A stretch of DNA of 64,000 nucleotides, from positions 372,001 to 436,000 of the forward strand of contig JAHDVF020001368.1 of NCBI GenBank assembly GCA_022606425.2, in the 5' to 3' direction. The position numbers and the translations under genes are program-made. Positions 22,010 to 31,384 of this stretch are shown here, piece after piece. Positions within the stretch are counted from its first letter, which is position 1. Each line of letters opens with the position of its first letter. The DNA is from Lepidostoma basale. Its lineage: Eukaryota > Arthropoda > Insecta > Trichoptera > Lepidostomatidae. The notes beneath the pieces were generated by a model that saw only the letters and a list, made by a program, of their open reading frames with translations, did not search any database and was not told the origin of the DNA.

Positions 22010-22048
22010 ACACCTGAAGATGGAGGTATCCTCCGAAACATGTCGTGT
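22010..22048 (+). ncRNA. Type I hammerhead ribozyme candidate, HHR-A right arm, full consensus
   Basis: ACAC (22010-22013), C-box CUGAAGA (22014-22020), extra U at 22021, stem II GGAGG-UAU-CCUCC (22022-22034), GAAA (22035-22038), C, AU, G, U, H17 C at 22044, then GUGU (22045-22048). It is identical in all these positions to the left-arm copy 650 bases away in opposite orientation. Predicted scission is between 22044 and 22045. Stem III is only two pairs in a monomer but six in an ACAUGU:ACAUGU dimer. Confidence 0.65.
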
Positions 22049-22207
22049 TTTTTAATAATTAGTGGATTAAACAAAGCTATTTTCAATTCCCTATGTATAT
22101 TACTATAGAATTCCACAGTATTAATGCCTGAGCGTTCAATAAGTTGACATATAAGCTGCCTGTCAAAAGACATTTTATAAAAATTTTAAAATCACTGTTT
22201 TATGAAA

Positions 22208-22292
22208 AACTTCGCGGGAAACCCAAGACCTTCGGAATGGCAGTCAGAGCTCTGACCAATCTGCCACGATAGTCGTCAAGGTCGTCAAATAT
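22208..22292 (-). mobile_element. SINE1 5' fragment
   Basis: Complement of the tRNA-like head: CCTTCGGAATGGCAGTCAGA and ACCAATCTGCCACGA. The B-box is damaged (GGGAAACCCAAG). Confidence 0.5.
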
Positions 22293-22319
22293 TGTGAGAC
22301 TAATAGTTATTGCAAACTT

Positions 22320-22605
22320 AATAATGATAACTTTCATAAGAAGCCATTACTTGGTGGTTGGACATATTTAACACTTAATTAAACATTTTTTGTACTTGGT
22401 ATACAACCACTTTATTTGTGAGGAAGAGGGCGTACCGGTTTCGCTCTATGCGAGCTTCCTCAGAGCTTTACACATACAGTTGTCATACAGTATGTGTAAA
22501 GTCCTGAGGAAGCTCGCATAGAGCAAAACCGGTAGGCCCTCATCCTCACAATTAAGTGTTTGTATACCAAGTTCAAAAAGTGTTTAATTGAGTGTTATTA
22601 ATGAT
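22320..22605. repeat. HHR-B fold-back (copy 2)
   Basis: Same architecture as 17195-17480, with arms starting ACTTGGTATACAACCACTTT. The minus-strand core (22421-22472) has CUGAGGA, A, GCUC-GCAUA-GAGC, GAAACCGGUA, but its stem I has lost pairing. The plus-strand core near 22505 has CUGAGGA but GCAAAAC in place of CGAAAC. So each arm keeps a different part of the consensus. Confidence 0.6.
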
Positions 22606-22825
22606 ATTTTATAATAAAAAATCACATTCACTATATTTTACATAAAAACTTATGTAAAATATCTTATGAGTAGTAACAAAGATTTTATTCAAGAGTATGG
22701 GAACATAGATTAAATTCAATGTTTAATAAAATTACATAAAATATCTATTGTTGTACATTTCTGATGAAAATGCTTTTTCATATTTTTCTCTATTGATTGG
22801 ATTATAGATGAAGTGTAATACTTAC

Positions 22826-22930
22826 AGCTTCACAGCAGTCCAGGTCCAGGAGATATACTGAACACCTCTCGCACTTCAGGAGGTCACGAGCCTCGGTCAT
22901 TATTTTAGTCACAAGACACTCCAAGTTATT
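22826..22930 (-). CDS. Pde6: Pde6-like phosphodiesterase, exon opening GAF-B
   Basis: A 105-bp exon of exactly 35 codons, phase 0 at both ends, between a TCTTTACAG acceptor and a GCT-GTAAGT donor. It encodes [20 protein letters not shown] followed by [15 protein letters not shown]. This is the first helix and strand of the second GAF domain in PDE5/6/11 enzymes (LLKCERCS block), which hydrolyse cGMP through a C-terminal HD domain not present here. From memory it is nearly identical to the Drosophila Pde6 segment and clearly closer to it than to Pde11. It follows the 24263-24423 exon across a 1,332-bp intron. The next exon is not found in 1-22825, so the following intron probably exceeds 22 kb. 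Confidence 0.9.
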
Positions 22931-23194
22931 CTGTAAAGACAAATATATTCATATGAAAAAAATAACATCGGCCCCCAACTTTCCCCACAATATGATGATC
23001 TCAGTTAAGAAACCAAACCATGACCTTTTTTTCAAAATATGGATGCAAGTTTGGATGCAAGTTACATATAAATGACAGAATGCTGGAACAGGATACGAAA
23101 TTTAGATATCTGGAAATCTGTTCAAAATGACTTTGTCATACTTTATGGTGCAAACATGTAATTTACATTAACATACGTCAGAACATAACAATGT

Positions 23195-23285
23195 GATTTA
23201 GATGTAAACCATTAGGATGTACATAAATATTTTGATGTAAACCATTAAGATGTACATGAACATTTAGATGTAAACCATACACATT
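23195..23285. repeat. 33-bp tandem repeat, about 2.6 units
   Basis: GATGTAAACCATTA-type units start at 23201, 23234 and 23267, exactly 33 bases apart, each followed by a GATGTACAT or similar block. It is adjacent to a copy (23283-23358) of the end of the DUF4817-type element at 24836. Confidence 0.75.
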
Positions 23286-23364
23286 CAAAATGAAAAAAAA
23301 ACACATTAAAATTATGTTAATGTCTATGATATTGGCTTTATTTAATAGATAATTTCAAAAAGCT

Positions 23365-24215
23365 GAAAGGGTTGGATGTATGATGACGCTGCCCTACTTG
23401 CAGACAACGAGCATGAACTACAAGTCTTGGTGAAAAGTATGTATGAGGCATGCATGCGAAATGATCTGATGATGAATGTTAATAAGTCCAAGGTACCTAA
23501 TGATTTTTGAAAAAGAAGAAATCATGACAGTCTGCAACATTAGCGTGAATAGTAAAAATTTGGAGCAAGTAAACGAGTTTATTTAGGTAGTATGTTTACA
23601 AAAGATGGGCGAGTGGAGAGGGATATTAAAATAAGGGTTGGGGCGGGCAACAAAGTGAATGGTGCACTTAAAGTTGTCTTCGCAAACAAAAACCTATCCA
23701 AAAAACCTAGAATGGCAGTGCACAATGGGGTCCTTATACCGACCCTTATGTATGGAAGTGAAGCATGGAACTGGCAAAAGAAGGATGAAAGTAGAATAAA
23801 TGCAGAAGAAATAAGATCTCTTAGACGAATGTGTAGATACTCTGTGTATGATAGAGTGTCGAATGAAAATATAAGAAGTGAATTGAAGTGTTATGAACAA
23901 AATAATGAAAGGATGATTTGGACAAATGGAAAGATTGAATAAAGAAAGAATGGTAATAAATTTATACGTTAACGATGTAAATGGAACCAGAAACAGAGGA
24001 AGACCGAAGAAAACGTGGCACGATCAAATAAATCAAATATTGAATGTCGGCCATGCGAGGAGTCAGAGAAATCGACGCGCGTGCATGAACGATGTATGAA
24101 TGTTAAGGAAGCGAGAGAAATATGTCAGGAAAGAAAAGTGTGCCAGTCCATTCTTTCTGCCTACCCCTTCGGTGAGACTGCGTGATGGTTAGTTAGTTAG
24201 TTTTACATATAATAC
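23365..24215 (+). pseudogene. RTE-A LINE, longest copy, reaching the reverse transcriptase active site
   Basis: Translation around 23377 gives WMYDDAALLADNEHELQVLV: the RT catalytic box F/Y-A-D-D with its alanine codon deleted. The frame then breaks and resumes at 23592 as MFTKDGRVERDIKIRVGAG, VNGALKVVFANKNLSKKPRM, and SLRRMCRYSVYDRVSNENIR. The C-terminal end and GGTTAGTTAGTTAGTT tail are at 24185-24205. It sits wholly inside the short Pde6 intron and explains most of its length. Several frameshifts make it inactive. Confidence 0.8.
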
Positions 24216-24262
24216 TGATGATTTGGGTTTCATAACTGAGCACTACAGATTCGCCTTCTCAC

Positions 24263-24423
24263 CTGTTCTTCAAAGATGCTCCTTGCTAGGTTAAGGAGGA
24301 TCTGATTCCTTCTGTACTCCTGCACGGACATCTCGAAAAGTTGGGCGTTCTGGATTCCTATTCCGCAGAAGGTCAAATATCTTCGGAACACTTCCACATC
24401 GTGATCTGTGAACTCCCTGGAAT
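24263..24423 (-). CDS. Pde6: Pde6-like phosphodiesterase, exon ending GAF-A
   Basis: A 161-bp exon between TTGTTTCAG and CAG-GTGAGA. It starts with two bases that complete the GAT codon begun by the 58211 exon (phase 1) and ends in phase 0. It encodes [38 protein letters not shown] and [15 protein letters not shown]: the last helix of GAF-A and the linker helix to GAF-B. The NKFDE-type cGMP-binding motif of PDE GAF domains is completed here (N and K in the previous exon, F and D here; the final E is V, as I recall for Drosophila Pde6). Because all three exon junctions keep frame, I take the gene as intact in this region. Confidence 0.92.
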
Positions 24424-24567
24424 CTGAAACAATCGAAACGTTTCTTGAATAATGATATAAAACTCCAAATTAAGTATATAATATTGATAAAAAACATCTC
24501 CTTTTACACAATTTTCTATCACGATATTTCATGAAAGAATTTCACTGTTAATGATTTTAAATATACA

Positions 24568-24790
24568 TAGGGGAGAACCACCATGAAGAGAACGGCCTAT
24601 GAAGAGAACAGTTGCATTTGCAATGATAGTAATAAAACTAGCGACATCCCGCAGCCCTTCACGTGATCTCAGTAGTGTGACGACACCATGTCGTCACACC
24701 ACTGCGATCACGTGAAGGGCTGCGGGATGTCGCTAGGTTTATTACTATCGTTGCAAATGCAACTGTTCTCTTCATGGTGGTTCTCCCCTA
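24568..24790. repeat. 223-bp near-perfect palindrome (hairpin element)
   Basis: Ends TAGGGGAGAACCACCATG and CATGGTGGTTCTCCCCTA, arms of about 100 bp including GACATCCCGCAGCCCTTCAC, with an 8-base loop at GACACCATG. The left arm has a 16-base internal duplication (AAGAGAACGGCCTATG). It carries no hammerhead core. It is inserted in a copy of the repeat that also occurs at 23283. Probably a young fold-back MITE; the family is unknown to me. Confidence 0.8.
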
Positions 24791-24835
24791 TATACAATAC
24801 ATATTCGAAATGAAAAAAAAAACACAATCAAATAA

Positions 24836-25253
24836 TGCTAATGTCTATGATATTGGCTTTATTGAATAGATAATTTTATGCCATTATTGTTTAAATATGA
24901 TTTCGGGCATATAAGCGCCACGGCTAGCTCGAATGAAGCGCAATCGTGAAATCTTATTTTCGACAATTGTCGTCTTTATGGATGCGTATTATCTACTAGA
25001 GAGTACGTGGTGCGAAAACGATCCATGGTCTTCCGAATAACTTGCTCGGATGGACGATTATGTCGACCGTAAAATGGACTAAGTACACGATAAGTTTGGC
25101 GAACCGAACCATGATTTTGAAAATAAATTTGCACAATCGATTTATGGTAAAATGGCAAAACGTACTAACTACATATCAACTGTCAAATTGACAGTCTGTA
25201 GAAACAATGTTGCCAATTTAAAAACCAAACCTCTAAAATAACACCCTATATTA
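24836..25253 (-). pseudogene. DUF4817/DDE_3-type transposase remnant
   Basis: The minus strand from 25158 encodes FYHKSIVQIYFQNHGSVRQT, then NRPSEQVIRKTMDRFRTTYS: the N-terminal helix-turn-helix of insect IS630/mariner-like transposases annotated as DUF4817. After a stop, another frame near 24950-24900 gives RLRFIRASRGAYMPEII, which fits the RGGHxPEIIFH C-terminal end. The catalytic core between them is deleted. The outer edge carries TATAGGGTGT as the complement at 25240-25253, a plausible terminal repeat. Confidence 0.55.
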
Positions 25254-25299
25254 AATTTCATATTTTAAATATTCAATATATTTAGTTAAATTCCACTTA

Positions 25300-25450
25300 G
25301 ATTTATGGCTACGACCGGTTTCGGAAGCTCGATGCTATCTTCTGATCATTAACTAAATATATTTTCAAAAAATAATACGTATATATAGGGATGGAGACGA
25401 TTCTTGGAGGAGGCTTACACCCACCAAGGGTTGTAGCGCCGGAGAAGAAG
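25300..25450. repeat. HHR-F motif plus GAA-tailed RTE 3' end
   Basis: 25315-25350 on the minus strand reads CAGAAGA, U, AGCAUCGAGCUUCC, GAAACCGGUC, a HHR-F copy. 25390-25450 on the plus strand encodes a short DSWRRLTPTKG-like ending followed by GAAGAAGAATAAG, the terminus of a GAA-tailed RTE element. Confidence 0.4.
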
Positions 25451-25499
25451 AATAAGAAAACGTTAGTTTTATTATAGTTTATGTGAATGGCGTTTTATT

Positions 25500-26115
25500 C
25501 ATATTGATCAAGTTCACATGTTTTTAAGGATTAATTGTATCTCAGTAGAGAAGAAGATGTAATTTTTTATTTATTTTACCCATTACGGGTAAATCATTTT
25601 TAATGATTAATTGTATCTCAATAGAGACGAAGGTATAATTGATTTTTTTGGAAACAGAATATGGTATTCAAGGCATGTACAGAACTTATGACCTGTCATT
25701 GGTTGGGTTAAGCGATCACTTTATGTTAACAACATTCCCCATTCCGCCGTTCTTACGACCACCACGTCTGCCAAATTTTTGAAAGATGTATATATGCCTA
25801 CTTATGTTAAAAACCCTTCACATTTTTTAGGTCAATCTACACTAGCGCCAACGATTAAGATTAAATGTAAGCATTAAGCAGATTTTTTTTATTAATGCAA
25901 TGTGAAAGGCTTACGCAATTATCACTGCTAGACAACAATTTACATCTTCGTCTCTTTTGAGATACAATAAATCCTTAAAAATGATTAACCCGCAATGGGT
26001 AAAATAAAAAAAACAATTTACATTTTCGTCTCTATTGAGATACAATTAATCCTTAAAAATAATTAACCCGCAATGGGTAAAATCCAGTATTTGTCTACAA
26101 CTATTTGTATACCTA
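25500..26115. repeat. R1 repeats, nested and in both orientations
   Basis: ATTGTATCTCAATAGAGACG occurs at 25612 on the plus strand and its complement at about 25950 and 26030, with the ACTTATGACCTGTCATTGG block in between. At least three partial R1 copies are stacked, two of them inverted to the first. Confidence 0.6.
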
Positions 26116-27180
26116 CATTAAAAAAAACAAAGTTCACAAGTATTATAATTTTTTTTTAGAAATGTGTTTCGTAGGAAATATAAAGAATCCAAACAAATCG
26201 TTCTTTTTAAATCAAAAAGAACCTACGAGAGTTCCGTAATCTGAAAATAAATAGGAGGATCGAAGGTGATTTATTTATAAAACATGAGAAAGAGACGAAG
26301 ACAGCAAAGTGATTGGTGTGGCAAATGGATACACGTGTCTATTATACTAGTGTGTAAGAGTGTCTGCAATACTCGGAAACAGTTAGACGAACAGAAGTGG
26401 GTATTAGGAAAAAGAGATTCGGGGAACGGAGGTAAATAGCACTTCTAATCTCTTAATGGATCAACACACGTTTCTCCGGCCTGGACTGCGGCCAGCCTCC
26501 CTGGCGGGACCCGAGAGACGACGGCAAACATCATTAATCCGCTCTCGAGGAAATTGTCTTTTAAACTATAAAACAGAGCTTTTATGGCCATGCCTGTTCG
26601 TAGAGTCGATTGCACATGAAACTGGATGAAGGAATTGGTACTAAAAGCAGTTGTACTAACATAACGACACATCAATTGTTACACCTTTAAAAGACATATC
26701 CGTCATATCCCGCCCTTTTTATTGTTAATTTAATTTATTAATAAAAAAATCAACACCACAGATAAATCAAAATCTTTTATATGAAGAATCGTATGAGGTG
26801 TTATATAATGCTTAATATCAATCAAAAGTTAGATATGAATTGGGTCTTATTCATAATACATTTGCACACAATTTTTATTGATTTTCAGTTTCGAATTCGG
26901 CTTCATTCTGAAGAATTTTGCTATTAAAATATAGGGTTTGTTGCAAACATAGCAACCTCCACTTGAGTGTTGCAAAGCTGGCAAACTCCAAAATGAAATT
27001 TATTATTTTACTTTAATTATCAACATAATGATGATTATTTCATGACTGATTACTTTTAAAATAGTAACTGGTTGAGATGAAAAAAATAAATATCGTAAAA
27101 AAGCGCATTTTATTAGCGTATCAGTTTTTTGCGATTTACTCAAAACATCTAATGATGGAGTTTGCCAGGTTTGCAACTAA
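26116..27180. other. Repeat-poor intron segment
   Basis: 26230-26700 has more balanced composition than its surroundings and matches none of the repeat families. It contains a 76-codon minus frame without known domain. I cannot show coding potential; a conserved non-coding element is possible but unsupported. Confidence 0.3.
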
Positions 27181-27184
27181 TACC

Positions 27185-27275
27185 CTCAAGTCCTGTAAAC
27201 ACCTCGATCACCATATTCTGTTTCCAATTTGCGTCTTCGTCTCTATTGAGATACAATTATTCCAAGAAATGTTTT
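27185..27275. repeat. R1 fragment
   Basis: Contains GTCCTGTAAACACCTCGATC and the complement of the CTCAATAGAGACGAAG block. About 90 bases only. Confidence 0.5.
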
Positions 27276-27424
27276 AATCATCCAGTATTTTAGAAGCTAA
27301 TACCGCACACTCCGCCTACTGAGACCCAGGATCCAATAAGATAACGTTCTATTATCAATTTAGGAGGTATTACTAACACTATTGTTAATCATCTCCCTGA
27401 AGTGAATAAACTGTACCTAACTTA

Positions 27425-27832
27425 CTTACTAACTAACCATCACACCGTCTCTAAAATAATGGACTGTCACACTTTTACTGATGCGGCACTCCATCCTTCT
27501 CTTTTCGCCCCGCGGGAGACGCGGTGTGATGGGTTGCGAACCTCATCGCCACCAATAGGCATCTCCCGCGCACACTTAGATCGTTCAACACCCACAAAAT
27601 AATTTTAAAACAAATAATATAAAATACAATGATATAAAATAAAATAACAAAATAAAAATAATTTAACACAAAATGTTATTTTTAGATGGTGCACATATTG
27701 TCTATTTAATTTATGTTCCACGTATCCACCGTTTTTTAATTTAGCACATAACGTTATAACACATAATGTTTTTTTCGATTTTGCACATGTTGACATGGAC
27801 GATCCGGACTTTTGTGTTTATTTAATTTAAAC
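27425..27832 (-). mobile_element. SINE3 long form, second copy
   Basis: Shares with 5650-6100 the SINE3 part (GATGCGGCACTCCATCC, GGGAGACGCGGTGTGATGGG) and the extension with GGTGCACATATTGTC and GATCCGGACTTTTGTG. The RTE-A-derived 3' end is internally shortened (CATCACACCGTCTCTAAA). The far edge of homology is at about 27828, giving a 400-bp unit. Confidence 0.65.
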
Positions 27833-28280
27833 TGTACCTAAAAGCTGTTATTCTTCTCAGTGATTGTCCTGCGACAGTGAGGTCTTCTCAGTGTACATGT
27901 TCAATTATTCTCCACCGCATAATTGTTTAATGAGGCCCCATTAGGTTGGAACAAAATACCCCTTCCCGGGGTACATTTCGGCTGGGAAACATTTAAAGAG
28001 CGCCGCCCACTTTGCGAAATGAAATAGGTAAACGAATTTAGTTGAATTTACCGAAGGGCGGCCCCTCGCGCTAATCCCGGTACGTTTACCTGTTAATCTA
28101 ATTTACGGCCTCCCCACCCCCGTACACCAGGTATCGGCTACACCAGAGCCTCTCAAACTGTTTCCTACTTCCGCAAGTATAATATCATGCTTTCCTCCGC
28201 AATAACAGTCATACTTTTACATTAACTACCTCAAAACTATCTTTATACTACACTTCTTAAATTCGTATTTCCATTTCTTG
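27833..28280. other. GC-richer unique segment
   Basis: 27940-28150 contains CCTTCCCGGGGTACATTTCG and GGGCGGCCCCTCGCGCTAAT and matches no repeat family here. No open frame. It could be a regulatory element of the surrounding gene, but nothing in the sequence proves it. Confidence 0.25.
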
Positions 28281-28284
28281 AACT

Positions 28285-28445
28285 ATGATGTTGGTCATGT
28301 CAGAAGCCGGAAGAATCGACGTGCGTGTATGACTCGATGTATGAATGTGGAGGAAGCTAGAGAGGTGTGCCAGGATAGAGTAGTGTGGCGGTCCATTCTC
28401 TCTGCCTACCCCTGCGGGGAAACGGCGTGATGGTTTGTTGTTGTT
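28285..28445 (+). pseudogene. RTE-A LINE 3' terminus
   Basis: GTTGGTCATGTCAGAAGCC, GTATGAATGTGGAGGAAGC, CTGCCTACCCCTGCGGGG and a TTGTTGTTG tail. Encodes NRRACMTRCMNVEEAREVCQ-like residues in one frame. 160 bases. Confidence 0.75.
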
Positions 28446-28559
28446 GTAAAACATTTTGTTTTTTTGAAAGTATACAAATACTTGTAGACAAATACTGGAT
28501 TTACCCATTACTGGTGTATTAATCATTAAGAGTATGGCGCTCCGGTATCATTTCGAGAA

Positions 28560-28985
28560 AGCTCAAGCTCCAAATACTCAGCAGTAGCGTTAAAAGCGTA
28601 CTGTTGAATGTATGCGAGACTTGGAAGTCTACCGCGGACGTTATTGGTAAACTCCAGGTGTTTATAAATAGGTGCCTTCGCTCAATATTCAAAATCTACT
28701 GGCCCCAAACATTGTCAAATGCCGTTCTCTGGACTATGGCAGGCAAAAAGCCAATTAGAGAACAAGTCGCTAGACGCAAATGGCAGTGGATCGGTCACAC
28801 TCTGAGACGGAACCCACCCTGCATCGCTCAGAAGAGAAGAACCCTGCAGGACGAGGTTAAGGCGGCAGGCCTCACTTGAGATGATGTTAGGTATCAGGCA
28901 TGCGATAGAGTCGGGTGGAGAAGGTACCTTGAGGCCCTATGCACCACGGAGGTGTGACAGGACAAAAAGAAGAAGAAGAAGAATC
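28560..28985 (+). pseudogene. RTE-C LINE 3' end with (GAA)n tail
   Basis: From 28604 a frame encodes ETWKSTADVIGKLQVFINRC, LRSIFKIYWPQTLSNA and EQVARRKWQWIGHTLRR. This is the C-terminal region of the RTE reverse transcriptase group with the KWxWIGHTLRR signature. A stop at 28878 and frame changes follow. The tail AAAAAGAAGAAGAAGAAG closes it at 28985. Confidence 0.75.
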
Positions 28986-29082
28986 ATTTAGAGTTAATTG
29001 TATTTCAATGGAGACGAAGATGTAAATTATTTTGGATTATAGTGGTGGTGAAACAGAATAAAGACTACCATATTCTGTTTCC

Positions 29083-29570
29083 AAATAAATCAAATCAAAT
29101 CAAATCAGTTTATTTCATCAACAGACATACAAAATTTATTTTTAAGGCATCTATTGAGAACAGGTAAAATAATATATTATATATAGTATACTATCAGAGA
29201 CGCATAAGAGATGGTTCAACATTAGGAAGACAGGATACTCTCCAAAATTAAGAGTACTTGCCTTCTGAACGTACTTTCACTAATATGAAAGACGTCGATC
29301 TCCGAGAAGACCGCGTTCAGCAGACTAATTGCTCTTACCACCAGTGTCACCAGAGGCAGATTGGTTCTGGCGGCCGGTAGGTAAAACAATCTGTGCTGTC
29401 GCTGTCGGAGATATCTATCGGGGACAAAAAGCCGAACACCCTCCAGTATGGCCGAGTTCTCGAAGTATCCCCTAATTAATCTAAAGAAATTGGTAATTAG
29501 ATGTCCATCTCTTCGAAGCTGTAGAGAATTGGTTCTGAGCATTCCCAAAAGAAGTGCCGTGGGATATTTA
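29083..29570 (-). pseudogene. LINE-J 3' end with (TTTGA)n tail
   Basis: The left edge AATCAAATCAAATCAAATCA is the complement of the 3' tail. The minus frame 29548-29222 encodes RRDGHLITNFFRLIRGYFEN and later blocks shared with 4610-5335. 5'-truncated at about 29570. Confidence 0.7.
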
Positions 29571-29859
29571 ATCTCATTAAGTTGGTCACCTTTAAACTTT
29601 TGGCCTTTTTATATAGATATCTTTCAGATTACAAGCGGAACAAATGAGAGATTATCCTATTTTTAAAAGGCTGTCCTTATTAATAAAAGTAAAAAACATC
29701 TAAAATTAAATTTATGTAGCTATATTTACGTTTTAATCACATAAAATATATATAATATTAAAAACACATTGTTAATAAATTTACTTTTTAATATTATTTT
29801 CATTCTAGGACATAACAATTAAACCTGCAAAGAGAAACATGACATTCATTTATATGTTC

Positions 29860-30000
29860 TTCCGTAAGAAGCACTTAATTTGTGTGGTGTGGCATTTAAA
29901 ACATATATTTTATAACCTTTTTACTAGTTTTTACACCGGTTAATTTTTGTCGTGACCAACAGGTTTAACCCCAGCCAGAACCTCGTCAGTTACAAAATCG
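29860..30000 (-). repeat. HHR-I decayed motif
   Basis: Minus strand: CUGACGA, G, GUUCUGGCUGGGGUU, AAACCUGUUGGUCACGAC. The C-box is intact but stem II pairs poorly and the GAAAC box reads UAAAC. The left flank GTAAGAAGCACTTAATTTGT resembles the tail of the HHR-B elements. Confidence 0.35.
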
Positions 30001-30019
30001 TAATATAAATGGTGTAGGG

Positions 30020-30195
30020 AACCAGGTGGTGGTCTAGGGGATAGAACGCTTGGCTCCTGATCCAGGGGACATGGGTTCAAGCCTGGACACGACCAGATTC
30101 CTTCTTCATAATAATGAGCTATTTTCTGCTCACATTGAAAATTGGAAAATTAATTCTAATATCATTGATGTAAATCCTTGATATTAGTCTTTTTT
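30020..30195 (+). mobile_element. SINE2 copy
   Basis: GTGGTGGTCTAGGGGATAG (A-box region), ACGCTTGGCTCCTGATCC, ATGGGTTCAAGCCTGGACAC (B-box GGTTCAAGCC), then the body with AATAATGAGCTATTTTCTGC. Ends in a T-rich run at 30188. Confidence 0.75.
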
Positions 30196-30299
30196 TTTAA
30201 ATAAAATAGAAGAATACGAAGAATAATATTTCGATTCTCTCAGAAAGTAACTCAAAATGCACATTATACGCATGTCCGAAAGCATTTCTGGATTTTTGT

Positions 30300-30440
30300 G
30301 ATCTGATAAATTTGAGTCGGAAAAATCGCCGTGCGTGCATGACACGATGTATGAATATTGAGGAATCAAGTATGTAAGGAAAGAAAAGCGTGGCAGTCCA
30401 TTATTTCTGCCTACACCTTCAAGGGTGGTTAGTTTTGTTC
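30300..30440 (+). pseudogene. RTE-A LINE 3' terminus, degenerate
   Basis: GTCGGAAAAATCGCCGTGCG, GACACGATGTATGAATATTG and CAGTCCATTATTTCTGCC. The end is shortened (CACCTTCAAGGGTGGTTAG). Confidence 0.6.
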
Positions 30441-30639
30441 TGATTATTGTTGTATAACAGTAGTGTAGAAAATGAAAGATGAACAATTTGGTGTTATTGA
30501 TTGTGAAATTTTTAACGTGTGTGAAAAAAATTATGTTACGTTAAAAGTTACAACTTATTATTGATTTCGATTGCTCAGTGAACCAAGTTTTTTAAGGGTT
30601 GAATATATTTACTTCCGTGAATGTAACACGGGTCGCAAC

Positions 30640-31205
30640 TTTATTTTGAATGTATACAAATTCTTGTAGACGAACACTGGATTTTACCCATTGCGGGTTA
30701 TCATTTTTAAGGATTAATTGTATCTCAATAAAGACGAAGATGCTTTATGCTTACATTCAATCTTAATAGATGGCGCTAGTTTAGATTTAACAAAAAAATG
30801 TGAAGCGTTTTCCAACATTATAGCATATATATATCTTCCAAAAAATTGGCAGACGTGGTGGTCGTAAGAAGGGCGGAATAGGTAATGTTGTATTATATAA
30901 AGCGTACGCTTAACCCAACCAATGACAGGTCATAAGTCCTGTCATAAGTGCCGTGGGATAGAGCCAAGGATAGCCACCATACTCCCTCATGTAGAGATAC
31001 CTCAGAAATTTTTTCTGAACCCTCTCCAGCATAACGGAATATCTCGCCTCGTGAGGACTCCATATCACGGAACCACTTTCGAGTCTGCTCCGAACCAATG
31101 CGTTGTATAAGACTCTGAGCACATTGGGATCCCTGAAAACTCTATATAATTTACATATTCGTCTCTATTGAGATATAATTAATTCTTAATGATGTAAAAC
31201 TCCAC
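30640..31205. repeat. R1 repeat interrupted by LINE-J fragment
   Basis: The R1 blocks CCCATTGCGGGTTATC, TTGTATCTCAATAAAGACGA and CCAATGACAGGTCATAAG run to about 30945. R1 resumes at 31140 with TTCGTCTCTATTGAGATA. The interval 30950-31140 is LINE-J on the minus strand, encoding LRVLYNALVRSRLESGSVIW and FLRYLYMREYGGYPWLYP. This is the most informative LINE-J protein piece here. Confidence 0.65.
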
Positions 31206-31320
31206 ATTAATTAATAATTACGAATGTAAGCGTCTATTTTATACAAGTTTTATTATTTTAAACTGTTAAATTAAAAAAACTTTGTTTTATTTATCACAAT
31301 TGTATTTTTATTTTTATTTT

Positions 31321-31367
31321 ACACGACACCTGTTTCGTCAACCTATGTTGACATCATCAGGTGCTAC
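31321..31367 (-). ncRNA. Type I hammerhead ribozyme candidate, HHR-C, full consensus
   Basis: Minus strand: GUAGCAC (31367-31361), C-box CUGAUGA (31360-31354), extra U, stem II GUCAAC-AUAG-GUUGAC (six perfect pairs, 31352-31337), GAAAC, loop AGGU, GU, H17 C at 31325, then GUGU (31324-31321), which pairs with GCAC (three Watson-Crick pairs and one G-U). Stem III is A-C/G-U closed by a 4-base loop. Predicted scission is after 31325. Related copies are at 59340-59400 (minus) and 59860-59925 (plus). The element is cut off on its right by the RTE-A insertion at 31385. Confidence 0.7.
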
Positions 31368-31384
31368 AATAATTATTATACTAA

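Larger units (their letters stand above)
21290..22150. repeat. HHR-A fold-back element, interrupted by RTE-A
   Basis: The left arm (about 21290-21460: AACTTTGTTTAATCCACTAA, GACATGTTTCGGAGG, ATAAAAACTAAATAAAGAAA) and right arm (about 21940-22110) are inverted copies. A poor third copy of the right arm is at 3680-4130. The 480-base centre holds an inserted RTE-A 3' end (21476-21640) plus AT-rich sequence that is itself partly inverted (ATTAAATAATAATAC and its complement at 21715 and 21850). Each arm carries a full-consensus hammerhead. Confidence 0.7.

Noticed and set aside
1..22800. Remaining Pde6 exons (GAF-B end, HD catalytic domain)
   Set aside because: Searched by eye on the minus strand for GVAQLINK-, HNWRHA- and HDLDHRG-type coding; none found.
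24976..25158. Reading the 60-codon minus frame as a host homeodomain-like gene
   Set aside because: The residue pattern fits the transposase helix-turn-helix (DUF4817) better, and a matching transposase C-terminus follows in another frame.
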